Assembly: GCA_030591405.1 (NCBI GenBank) | Contig: JAUVBC010000114.1 | Location: 1 to 7,008 of the forward strand | Reading direction: 5' to 3' | From: Candidatus Zixiibacteriota bacterium | GTDB lineage: Bacteria; Zixibacteria; MSB-5A5; GN15; PGXB01 | Length of the DNA stretch: 7,008 nucleotides | Part shown: piece by piece, positions 1 through 6,297 of the stretch | Layout: the number at the start of each line of letters is the position of its first letter | Position numbering within the stretch: position 1 is the stretch's first letter | The notes under the pieces: model-generated | Told to the model about the DNA's origin: nothing | Database searches by the model: none | Seen by the model: the letters and a program-made list of their open reading frames with translations, nothing else | Translations under genes and position numbers: made by a program

Positions 1-1424
1 ACCCGCGGATTGAGATAACAGTAACGGCCGTTACAATCGGTTGCCATCGCCAGTGATTTATCTGTTTTGCGAACGCGAAGGACGGCTGCATCGGAGCCTG
101 GTGCAACAATGGTATTGGTCCGGACCTGTGAATCGTACTGATCATGCACCCATGATTTATCGCAGATATTCGGCGCCGCAAGCATGGTTAACAGATCTTC
201 GTTCCAGTTACGGTCAAGTGGATAGTCATTCAAGTCAAATTTCGCCAGTTCATCGATATAAGCAGGTTTTTTTGTCTCACGATGATACACGGGAGTGCCG
301 CCGCCAAGTGCCAGAACATCAGATGGAATCTCGGAGACGGTCTCGCCATTGAGACGAACCTTAAATATCCCGCTATCGTTGGTTTCGCCGATGATAGTCG
401 AATTTAGTTCCCATTTATCAAATATCCGGCGAACATCCTCTTCCCTGCCTTTCTTGACACAAACCAACATCCGCTCCTGTGATTCGGAGAGAAGAATTTC
501 ATACGGCGTCATACCATCTTCGCGGATAGGAACCTTATCGATATCGATAGTAACACCCGATTCACCGCGAGCCGACATCTCAGCCGATGAGCAGGTGATT
601 CCGGCGGCGCCCATATCCTGAATACCGATAATCAGATCTTCATCGATAATCTCAAGCGTCGCTTCTAATAATAATTTCTCAGTGAATGGATCACCGATCT
701 GCACCGCTGAGCGTTTTTCTTCCGATTCTTTCGAAAGTTCTTCTGAGGCAAAAGTCGCCCCGTGGATGCCATCACGTCCGGTCTTGGACCCGACAATCAT
801 CACCGGATTGCCGACGCCTTCGATTGTCGCTGATATCATCCCATCGGTTTTGGCAATACCAACCGCCATCGCATTGATAAGCGGATTGCCAGTGTAGGCT
901 TCATCGAAATAGGTCTCCCCGGCCACAGTCGGGACGCCAAACGAGTTGCCATAATCACCAATACCACGCACAACACCGTCAACCAGATAACGAACTCGCG
1001 GATTTTCGGGTGAGCCAAACCGCAGTGAGTTAAGCGAGGCGATCGGCCGGGCACCCATCGTGAAAATATCACGCAGGATTCCGCCAACTCCGGTTGCGGC
1101 ACCTTGATACGGCTCCAGCGCCGAAGGATGATTATGTGACTCGATTTTGAACACACAAGCGAGCCCATCGCCGATATCAACCGCTCCGGCGTTTTCCTCA
1201 CCGGCACCGGTTAAAAGGTTTTCACCTTCACGCGGAAGCGTTTTTAGCAATGCAATTGAATTTTTGTACGAGCAATGTTCTGACCACATCACCGAAAATA
1301 TCCCAAGTTCGGTAAAATTCGGTTCACGCCCCAAAATCTCTATAATTTTCTGATATTCTTCTTCGTTTAATCCGTGTTCCTTGACTAATTCAGCAGTAAC
1401 TTTCGGCTCTTTTTGCTGTTCCAT
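1..1424 (-). CDS. purL: Phosphoribosylformylglycinamidine synthase subunit PurL, 3' end cut by window edge
   Basis: PurL is the ATP-dependent catalytic subunit (FGAM synthase II) that converts FGAR to FGAM in de novo purine synthesis, in the cytoplasm with PurS and PurQ. The frame was read by hand: 474 whole codons from the ATG at 1424-1422 with no stop, running off the left edge. It is therefore the N-terminal two thirds of a protein of about 740 residues (small PurL type). Visible family blocks are MWSEHCSYKN (residues 46-55), KIESHNHPSALEPYQGAATGVGG (93-115, with the active-site histidine region), GARPIASLNSLRFG (124-137), GSKTGRDGIHGATFASEE (212-229), VQIGDPFTEKLLLEA (241-255), GIQDMGAAG (267-275), LSESQERML (312-320) and VRTNTIVAPGSDAAVLR (434-450). 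The start is fixed by an SD 4 bases upstream. Codon use is richer in G+C than in the neighbouring lipoprotein gene: 33 of 60 bases at 781-840. The identification is certain; the C-terminal part is not seen. Confidence 0.97.
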   Translation of the reverse strand, partial: MEQQKEPKVTAELVKEHGLNEEEYQKIIEILGREPNFTELGIFSVMWSEHCSYKNSIALLKTLPREGENLLTGAGEENAGAVDIGDGLACVFKIESHNHPSALEPYQGAATGVGGILRDIFTMGARPIASLNSLRFGSPENPRVRYLVDGVVRGIGDYGNSFGVPTVAGETYFDEAYTGNPLINAMAVGIAKTDGMISATIEGVGNPVMIVGSKTGRDGIHGATFASEELSKESEEKRSAVQIGDPFTEKLLLEATLEIIDEDLIIGIQDMGAAGITCSSAEMSARGESGVTIDIDKVPIREDGMTPYEILLSESQERMLVCVKKGREEDVRRIFDKWELNSTIIGETNDSGIFKVRLNGETVSEIPSDVLALGGGTPVYHRETKKPAYIDELAKFDLNDYPLDRNWNEDLLTMLAAPNICDKSWVHDQYDSQVRTNTIVAPGSDAAVLRVRKTDKSLAMATDCNGRYCYLNPR

Positions 1425-1428
1425 CGGC

Positions 1429-1434
1429 TCCTCC
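1429..1434 (-). promoter_or_regulatory. Ribosome binding site of purL
   Basis: Reading the minus strand, GGAGGA lies 4 bases before the ATG of purL. It is a near-perfect Shine-Dalgarno sequence, the strongest in the window, and it settles the purL start. Confidence 0.85.
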
Positions 1435-1455
1435 GTGTATTATAAATCCCAGTAG

Positions 1456-1509
1456 GTCGGGTTCCGAAACGAGTCCCGAAACAAATCGGGACGAAATGAG
1501 AAACCCGAC
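1456..1509. repeat. Nested inverted repeat in the purL 5' leader
   Basis: Outer arms GTCGGGTT (1456-1463) and AACCCGAC (1502-1509) are perfect 8-bp complements. Inside them GTCCCGA (1473-1479) and TCGGGAC (1486-1492) form a second perfect stem around a 6-base loop. CCGAAAC occurs twice (1464-1470 and 1476-1482). The whole block would be transcribed in the purL leader, between the promoter and the SD. No T-run follows either stem, so it does not look like a simple intrinsic terminator. It could be a leader structure controlling purL or a dispersed intergenic palindromic repeat; the sequence alone does not decide. Confidence 0.75.
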
Positions 1510-1532
1510 ACAATCAGGTCATTAAAGAAACG

Positions 1533-1561
1533 AATATAGAGAAGGGTTCTGTTTGAGTCAA
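1533..1561 (-). promoter_or_regulatory. Sigma70-type promoter of purL
   Basis: On the minus strand the -35 box is TTGACT (1561-1556), the spacer is exactly 17 bases, and the -10 box is TATATT (1538-1533). Transcription would start near 1526, giving a leader of about 100 bases that contains the nested inverted repeat. The lipoprotein gene upstream on the same strand ends at 1604, so purL has its own promoter in that gap, although read-through from upstream is possible. Confidence 0.7.
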
Positions 1562-1603
1562 TGAGAATGTTTTCTTTTGAAAAAAGAATAGAAATGTAAT
1601 TGT

Positions 1604-2179
1604 CTAAATATCTATTCTAGTATAGGTTCCGCCGGTCTTAAAGGAAGGCCCTAAATCATTTCTTGTATTCCATAAAAAACTGCCCATTGGTATGCTAAAC
1701 ATATTATCTGATATTTTAATACTTATCACACTGAATCTCAAAGAATCTTGATTATCAAAATTGAACCGCAATTTTTCCATCAAATCCAATTTAATAATGG
1801 ATTCTGAATCATTGGTTTCATACATATCAGAAAATAGATGATATGTTGCATTAAATATAATAGTATCAGCAGAAATCGAATAATTGCCTGCGTATTCCTT
1901 ATTATAGTATTGTAGCCTATTGGGGGCAATAATTTGTAAATTGAAACTATCAGCCTCAAATGTTAATACCGATCGCAATGCAATAGATATTGGATCTTCG
2001 TCAAAACCAGGCTCGATAAAGGAGAGCCTAGATATAGTATATTCCATTTCCCAGACACCATCAAATTGATTTTCTGTCTGATTATTGACAATTCTTTGAC
2101 CACAGCCAAATAGAAACAGAATCAATAATAGCTCTATGAAGGGTACAATCCCATTTTTTGATAGATTTAATAATTTCAT
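1604..2179 (-). CDS. Predicted lipoprotein of unknown function, possibly lipocalin-like
   Basis: The 191-residue product starts with a type II signal peptide: lysines at 2 and 8, a hydrophobic stretch about 11-24, and lipobox L23-F24-G25-C26. Cleavage before C26 would leave a lipid-anchored protein of 166 residues. Residue +2 is Gly, not Asp, which in Gram-negative rules favours outer-membrane sorting. I do not recognise the mature part. It looks beta-rich, with a GVW motif soon after the anchor (about residues 41-43), a segment like AGNYSISADTIIFN in the middle and a GTYTR ending. That pattern resembles lipocalin-like domains, which is inference only. Upstream is weak GGGG as SD and a near-consensus promoter. 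The gene is AT-rich (14 of 60 bases G+C at 1801-1860), unlike purL, but parts of tilS are similarly AT-rich, so foreign origin is not shown. Confidence 0.8.
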   Translation of the reverse strand: MKLLNLSKNGIVPFIELLLILFLFGCGQRIVNNQTENQFDGVWEMEYTISRLSFIEPGFDEDPISIALRSVLTFEADSFNLQIIAPNRLQYYNKEYAGNYSISADTIIFNATYHLFSDMYETNDSESIIKLDLMEKLRFNFDNQDSLRFSVISIKISDNMFSIPMGSFLWNTRNDLGPSFKTGGTYTRIDI

Positions 2180-2203
2180 TTTGACCCCAGTTAACTATAT
2201 TAC

Positions 2204-2232
2204 AATATATATGGTACTCCCCTATCTGTCAA
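2204..2232 (-). promoter_or_regulatory. Strong sigma70-type promoter of the lipoprotein gene
   Basis: On the minus strand a perfect consensus -35 box TTGACA (2232-2227) is followed by a 17-base spacer and a -10 box TATATT (2209-2204). Transcription would start near 2197, leaving a leader of about 18 bases before the ATG at 2179. This is the best promoter match in the window and uses the same -10 hexamer as the purL promoter. It lies in the divergent gap between the lipoprotein gene and tilS. Confidence 0.75.
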
Positions 2233-2287
2233 TCACATATTCTTCTAAATCATTTTTCTTTTCCCTTTAATATTTGATTTCAACTAT

Positions 2288-2293
2288 TATATT
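2288..2293 (+). promoter_or_regulatory. Possible -10 box for tilS, leaderless start
   Basis: TATATT lies 7 bases before the ATG at 2301, so a transcript driven by it would begin at or next to the start codon. No SD is visible upstream of that ATG, which fits leaderless translation. No good -35 box is present 16-18 bases upstream (2265-2270 reads CTTTAA). An alternative plus-strand promoter is TTGACC at 2181-2186 with an AT-rich -10 near 2204-2211, overlapping the lipoprotein promoter. Neither is strong. Confidence 0.3.
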
Positions 2294-2300
2294 CCCTGCT

Positions 2301-3719
2301 ATGAAAGATATGCTTAAACAGATAAGTGAAAATATCGCCGAAAAGCAGATGATAAATAAGGGCGATAAAATACTAGTATCTTTCTCCGGCGGGCCCGATT
2401 CGACAGCGTTGCTATATATTTTACATAAATCCCACCGCAAGCGGTGGGGCACCAATACACCAGAGAAAAAACCCAATCTACTGGCCTGCTATATCAATCA
2501 TAATATCCGTCCACAAGCGGTTAAAAAAGAGATAACATTCTGCCACGATTTTTGTGAAAGACTCAATATTCCGTTTATTGTCGCCGAGGCCAATATTCCC
2601 AAAATCGCCGAAGAGCAGAAACTTTCTATCGAAGAAGCGGGACGGAATTTCCGTAAAGATATCTTACAAAAAATCGCGCATGACGAAAAATGTGATAAAA
2701 TAGCCTTGGGGCATCATTTGGATGACACTGTCGAAACGATCCTGTTTCGGCTATTCCGCGGTACCGGCCCCGGCGGGTTGAGTCCAATCAAACCGATTTC
2801 GGGGAAATTTATCCGCCCGCTTTATAACATCCCCAAAGGCGACATTGTCGCTTTTTTGAATAAAAACAAAATTAAATATGAAACTGACAAATCGAATTTC
2901 GAAACTGATTTCAGCCGCAATTATATCAGAAACAGGATCATTCCAGTTATTGAAAAACATTTTGGCTCAAAATATAAAGGCTCTATAAGCAGGTTCAGTC
3001 AGATTCTGACCGACGAAGATATATTCCTCAAGAGTTTAGCAGAAAAAGAAGTGAAAAAACTTTGCACTATCACGCCCGGCGGCAAAATTATTGTTGATTT
3101 AAAAAAAATTACCGTATATGATACCTGTATCAGACGGCGGATAATAAAACTGCTTCTTGAAAAAAAATATCGACACCCCGGCGCAGGCAGTTTTGAGCAG
3201 ATCGAGCAGATAAACGAACTAATTGAAGGCCGTCAAAAAGCAATAGATTTGGGTAAGGAGTTGCGAGTTAATGCCGAAAGAGACAAGCTAATATTCTCAG
3301 ATAAAAAGGTAATGATAGAGAGACAAGATTTAGCGATACCGGACAAAGTTGAACTGACAAAGATAAGGGCTACAATAAAAACCGGCCAGGTCGGAATAAA
3401 ATCGGCGAGTAAGAAGAAGCTAAAAGGTGGTTGGAAAATTAATATCGATTTTGACAAAATAGCAGAACCTTTGGAAATAGACGGTATCAAACCAGGAGAT
3501 AAATTCAGTCCATTGGGACTTGATGGAACCAAAAAAATCGGAGATTATTTAACTGATAAAAAACAGTCTCGGCACATTCGGGATGAAGTTGTGGTTATAA
3601 GGGATATAAAGGGAATTATCTGGTTAGCCGGATATGAAATATCTGACCGGGTAAAAATTACTAATAAAACAAAAAAGGTGTTGGAAATTGAACTCATCAG
3701 AAGAAAAAACGAAACATGA
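2301..3719 (+). CDS. tilS: tRNA(Ile)-lysidine synthetase TilS
   Basis: TilS uses ATP and lysine to turn C34 of the CAU anticodon of tRNA-Ile2 into lysidine, so that it reads AUA as isoleucine. It acts in the cytoplasm and is normally essential. The 472-residue protein has the PP-loop SGGPDS (29-34), the GHHLDDTVET segment (137-146), LFRGTGPGGLSPI (151-163), the IRPL block (171-174) and SRNYIRNRIIP (205-215). The C-terminal domain is typical: KPGDKFSPLGLDGTKKIGDYLTDKK (397-421) and WLAGYEISDRVK (441-452). Length is normal for the family. The frame stays open up to a TTG at 2274, but ATG 2301 (or ATG 2310) gives the usual N terminus; none has an SD. Between the PP-loop and YINH there are about seven more residues than in E. 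coli TilS as I recall it, and they coincide with a palindrome. The 3' end overlaps hpt by 32 bp. Confidence 0.96.
   Translation: MKDMLKQISENIAEKQMINKGDKILVSFSGGPDSTALLYILHKSHRKRWGTNTPEKKPNLLACYINHNIRPQAVKKEITFCHDFCERLNIPFIVAEANIPKIAEEQKLSIEEAGRNFRKDILQKIAHDEKCDKIALGHHLDDTVETILFRLFRGTGPGGLSPIKPISGKFIRPLYNIPKGDIVAFLNKNKIKYETDKSNFETDFSRNYIRNRIIPVIEKHFGSKYKGSISRFSQILTDEDIFLKSLAEKEVKKLCTITPGGKIIVDLKKITVYDTCIRRRIIKLLLEKKYRHPGAGSFEQIEQINELIEGRQKAIDLGKELRVNAERDKLIFSDKKVMIERQDLAIPDKVELTKIRATIKTGQVGIKSASKKKLKGGWKINIDFDKIAEPLEIDGIKPGDKFSPLGLDGTKKIGDYLTDKKQSRHIRDEVVVIRDIKGIIWLAGYEISDRVKITNKTKKVLEIELIRRKNET
2431..2448. repeat. Perfect GC-rich palindrome inside tilS
   Basis: CCCACCGC (2431-2438), AA, then GCGGTGGG (2441-2448) form an 8-bp perfect inverted repeat. 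It encodes most of SHRKRWG (residues 44-50 of TilS), in a stretch otherwise low in G+C. The encoded residues sit in a loop region that is shorter in well-known TilS proteins. The first eleven bases (CCCACCGCAAG) recur at 6890-6900 after folE, followed there by GGGC. A small palindromic element inserted in frame would explain all of this. Confidence 0.7.
3675..3680 (+). promoter_or_regulatory. Ribosome binding site for the TTG start of hpt
   Basis: AAGGTG lies 7 bases before the TTG at 3688, inside the end of tilS. It supports the TTG as the hpt start, because no ATG exists in that frame before the conserved body of the enzyme. Confidence 0.6.
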
Positions 3720-4248
3720 TACCCACAAATTTGAGCTGATTTATTCGCAGGACAAAATCGCCCAGCGGACCAAGGAGTTGGGAAGAGAGATATCCAAGGA
3801 TTATAAGGATAAAGAGCCGATCCTGGTCGGTGTCCTCAAAGGTTGTATTCTATTTTTTGCCGATTTAATCAGAGAAATATCAGTCCCGATAGAACTTGAG
3901 TTTGTCAATGCCTCCAGTTATAATGGCGGTTTCGATCCGGACGAGGATGTTATAATGAGCAGCGGGCCGAAAATTTCATTAACCGGACGGCACATTCTTC
4001 TGGTTGAGGGGATTGTTGACTCCGGACATACGGCGGTCGAAATCATCAAAAAGATAAAACTTGAGGAGCCGGCCTCAGTTGAGATGGTTTCCTTAATAAA
4101 CAAGCCGGAATGTCGAAAAATGCCTGTTAAGGTAAAATATATCGGTTTTGAGGCCGAAGATCACTTTTTAATCGGATATGGACTCGATCAGGGGCAAAAA
4201 TACCGGAACCTTCCGTTCATTGGCAGGGTATTAAACAGTAACAAATAA
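3688..4248 (+). CDS. hpt: Hypoxanthine phosphoribosyltransferase
   Basis: This type I phosphoribosyltransferase salvages hypoxanthine (and usually guanine) with PRPP to give IMP or GMP, in the cytoplasm. The 186-residue product has normal family length. Visible blocks are the pyrophosphate loop GVLKG (48-52), the flexible-loop Ser-Tyr pair (77-78), the PRPP motif VEGIVDSGHT (106-115), Lys139 in SLINKP, the purine-binding GFEAEDHFLIGYGLD (153-167) and KYRNLPFIG (171-179). Aligned to human HPRT with even spacing, E107, D111, K139, F160, D167 and R173 match E133, D137, K165, F186, D193 and R199. G108 replaces D134, so the usual ED pair is EG; this is unusual. The start is TTG, supported by AAGGTG upstream and by the lack of any other start. 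It overlaps tilS by 32 bp, which suggests translational coupling. The tilS-hpt-ftsH order is a common bacterial arrangement. Confidence 0.94.
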   Translation: MNSSEEKTKHDTHKFELIYSQDKIAQRTKELGREISKDYKDKEPILVGVLKGCILFFADLIREISVPIELEFVNASSYNGGFDPDEDVIMSSGPKISLTGRHILLVEGIVDSGHTAVEIIKKIKLEEPASVEMVSLINKPECRKMPVKVKYIGFEAEDHFLIGYGLDQGQKYRNLPFIGRVLNSNK

Positions 4249-4280
4249 AATATTTTCGCATCTTTTTGCCGATAATCTCT

Positions 4281-4300
4281 TATATTAAGATAAATAGGAG
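4281..4300 (+). promoter_or_regulatory. ftsH upstream signals: SD and possible -10 box
   Basis: TAGGAG (4295-4300) is a clear Shine-Dalgarno sequence 11 bases before the ATG of ftsH. TATATT (4281-4286) matches the -10 hexamer of the two minus-strand promoters and would start a transcript just before the SD. No convincing -35 box lies 16-18 bases upstream. An internal promoter in the 63-bp hpt-ftsH gap is plausible but not shown; the SD is solid. Confidence 0.5.
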
Positions 4301-4311
4301 TATTAGTATTA

Positions 4312-6297
4312 ATGAGTTCTGATAAAGACAATAAAAAGTTCTCGATGAATCGCCCCGGTCAGAAAGACAAAGGCGGCAAAGGTTCACCCGACGGAAAAGA
4401 TTTTTTCAGTTGGAAAGGTCCGGTCAAATCACTTGGTTTCTGGGTCGTCATAATTTTAATTTCGATTTTTGCTTACAGCCTGTACACATCCTCTGCCAAA
4501 GATTTTGCCGAAATCACTTACAGCGAATTTTTGCAGCAGGTAGAAAATGGAAATGTTGTTTCGGTGACTTTCATTGACCGTACGATTGAAGGACAACTCG
4601 CAGTTGAAGCCGATTTCTTTTCGGGCAATGTTTCGGGGAAATTCAGCAAATTCAAAGCGATGATTCCTTTTGATGATAATAATTTCACTTTGATTAACCG
4701 CCTCGAAGAAAAAGGTATTGCAATTAAGGCTGAAACTGAGGGACCGAACTATTTCACGATCTTGATTTCAATTGCTCCCTGGTTTTTACTGATCTTTATC
4801 TGGCTCTTTTTCCTTCGCCAGATGCAGGGTGGCGGTGGTGGCGGACCTAAAGGTCTCTTTTCATTTGGAAAAAGCCGCGCCAAACTGTCAACCGACGAAC
4901 GCCCCAAAGTGACATTTAACGATGTTGCCGGAGTTGATGAAGCAAAAGAGGAACTTGGCGAAATAATCGAATTTTTGAGGGACCCCGGTAAATTTCAAAA
5001 ACTGGGCGGCAAAATCCCCAAAGGTGCACTTCTTTTGGGTCCTCCCGGTTCCGGGAAAACTCTTTTGGCACGGGCCGTGGCCGGTGAAGCCGATGTTCCA
5101 TTTTTCTCGATGTCCGGTTCTGATTTTGTCGAGATGTTTGTTGGTGTCGGAGCGAGCCGAGTGCGTGACCTGTTTGAACAGGGCAAGAAAAATGCACCGT
5201 GCATTATTTTTATAGATGAGATCGATGCTGTCGGTCGTCATCGTGGCGCTGGTCTCGGCGGTGGTCATGATGAACGCGAACAAACGCTTAATCAATTATT
5301 AGTCGAGATGGATGGTTTTGAATCAAACGACGGCGTTATTCTTGTTGCCGCCACTAACCGTCCTGATATTCTTGATCCAGCCTTGATGCGTCCCGGTCGT
5401 TTTGATCGTCAGATCGTGGTCGATTCCCCTGATGTCAGGGGTCGCGAAGGGGTATTAAAAGTTCATACCAAAAAAGTAAAACTTGGCGATGACATCGATC
5501 TTGAAGTTTTGGCCCGTGGGACACCTGGCTTGTCCGGTGCCGATCTGGCCAATATGGTCAATGAAGCGGCTCTATTGGCGGCTCGAAAAGATGCTGATGC
5601 TGTCAGGATGGCTGATTTTGAAGAAGCCAAAGATAAAGTTATGATGGGTGCGGCCCGGCATTCGATGGTTATTTCCGACGATGAGAAAAATATGATTGCT
5701 TATCATGAAGCTGGTCATGCTCTGGTGGCTAAATATTTGCCTGATGCCGACCCGGTGCATAAGGTAACCATTATTCCTCGCGGTTTATCACTGGGGGTGA
5801 CCTATTATCTACCGGTTGATGAACGTAAAACCGCTTCGAAACAAAAACTCGAAACAATGCTGGTATATGCGATGGGTGGACGTGTTGCTGAAATGGTCAC
5901 TTTCAATATGCTTTCGACCGGCGCTTCCAATGATCTGCAAAAAGCAACCGATATCGCACAGAAAATGGTTTGCCGGTGGGGAATGTCGGACAGGCTCGGA
6001 CCTCTGGTATACGGTCGTCGCGAAGAACAGATTTTCCTTGGAAAAGAAATCGCGCATCAGCGTGATTACTCGGAGGAGACATCTCGGGTAATAGATGAAG
6101 AAGTGCGTTTAATTGTCGAAAATGCCGAAAAGAGGGCACTAAAAATATTGACCGATAATCGGGATAATCTCGACAAACTCGCCGCCGCTTTGTTGGAGAA
6201 AGAAGTTCTCGACGGAAGCCAAATCGATGCCATAATTAATGGCACCGATTCCGATGAGGTTCCAAAAGAAGAACCGGCGCCGAAGGTCGATGGATAA
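4312..6297 (+). CDS. ftsH: ATP-dependent zinc metalloprotease FtsH
   Basis: FtsH is a hexameric inner-membrane AAA+ protease that pulls out and degrades damaged membrane proteins and selected cytoplasmic regulators. The 661 residues show a Lys/Gly-rich cytoplasmic N-terminal tail (1-40), membrane segment 1 (about 42-60), a periplasmic domain (about 61-146), membrane segment 2 (about 148-168) and a six-glycine linker (173-178). The AAA domain follows, with Walker A GPPGSGKT (243-250), pore loop MFVGVG (275-280), Walker B IIFIDEID (298-305) and second region of homology ATNRPDILDPALMRPGRFDR (347-366, arginine fingers R360 and R363). The peptidase domain has HEAGH (465-469), and D541 in STGASND is the likely third zinc ligand. 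All key residues are present. The tail before membrane segment 1 is longer than in E. coli, and the last 20 residues are acidic and proline-containing. The end overlaps folE by 8 bp. Confidence 0.98.
   Translation: MSSDKDNKKFSMNRPGQKDKGGKGSPDGKDFFSWKGPVKSLGFWVVIILISIFAYSLYTSSAKDFAEITYSEFLQQVENGNVVSVTFIDRTIEGQLAVEADFFSGNVSGKFSKFKAMIPFDDNNFTLINRLEEKGIAIKAETEGPNYFTILISIAPWFLLIFIWLFFLRQMQGGGGGGPKGLFSFGKSRAKLSTDERPKVTFNDVAGVDEAKEELGEIIEFLRDPGKFQKLGGKIPKGALLLGPPGSGKTLLARAVAGEADVPFFSMSGSDFVEMFVGVGASRVRDLFEQGKKNAPCIIFIDEIDAVGRHRGAGLGGGHDEREQTLNQLLVEMDGFESNDGVILVAATNRPDILDPALMRPGRFDRQIVVDSPDVRGREGVLKVHTKKVKLGDDIDLEVLARGTPGLSGADLANMVNEAALLAARKDADAVRMADFEEAKDKVMMGAARHSMVISDDEKNMIAYHEAGHALVAKYLPDADPVHKVTIIPRGLSLGVTYYLPVDERKTASKQKLETMLVYAMGGRVAEMVTFNMLSTGASNDLQKATDIAQKMVCRWGMSDRLGPLVYGRREEQIFLGKEIAHQRDYSEETSRVIDEEVRLIVENAEKRALKILTDNRDNLDKLAAALLEKEVLDGSQIDAIINGTDSDEVPKEEPAPKVDG

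Noticed and set aside
21..34. Perfect 14-bp palindrome GTAACGGCCGTTAC
   Set aside because: It lies in purL codons for NGRY, a conserved part of the family, far from any start; an operator role has no support.
836..1207. Open frame of 123 codons on the minus strand
   Set aside because: It is out of frame with purL, which covers the same bases with strong family motifs; this is a shadow.
1465..1534. Repeated CGAA elements near the purL promoter as a PurR-type PurBox
   Set aside because: The copies are in direct, not inverted, orientation and the spacing does not fit the Bacillus PurBox; no E. coli PurR site is seen either.
1572..1588. Stem TTCTTTT/AAAAGAA between the lipoprotein stop and the purL -35 box, as terminator
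   Set aside because: The stem is almost only A:T and has no following T-run in the direction of transcription, so it is too weak to call.
1425..1603. Purine riboswitch in the purL leader
   Set aside because: The conserved three-way-junction core and loop sequences of the known purine riboswitch are absent; only nested hairpins are present.
4888..5295. Minus-strand open frames inside ftsH
   Set aside because: They lie opposite the conserved AAA domain of FtsH, have no recognisable domain and no start signals.
5426..5441. Palindrome CCCCTGA-TG-TCAGGGG inside ftsH, similar in look to the one in tilS
   Set aside because: It encodes SPDVRGR, a stretch conserved in FtsH proteins with no length excess, so it is most likely a codon coincidence.
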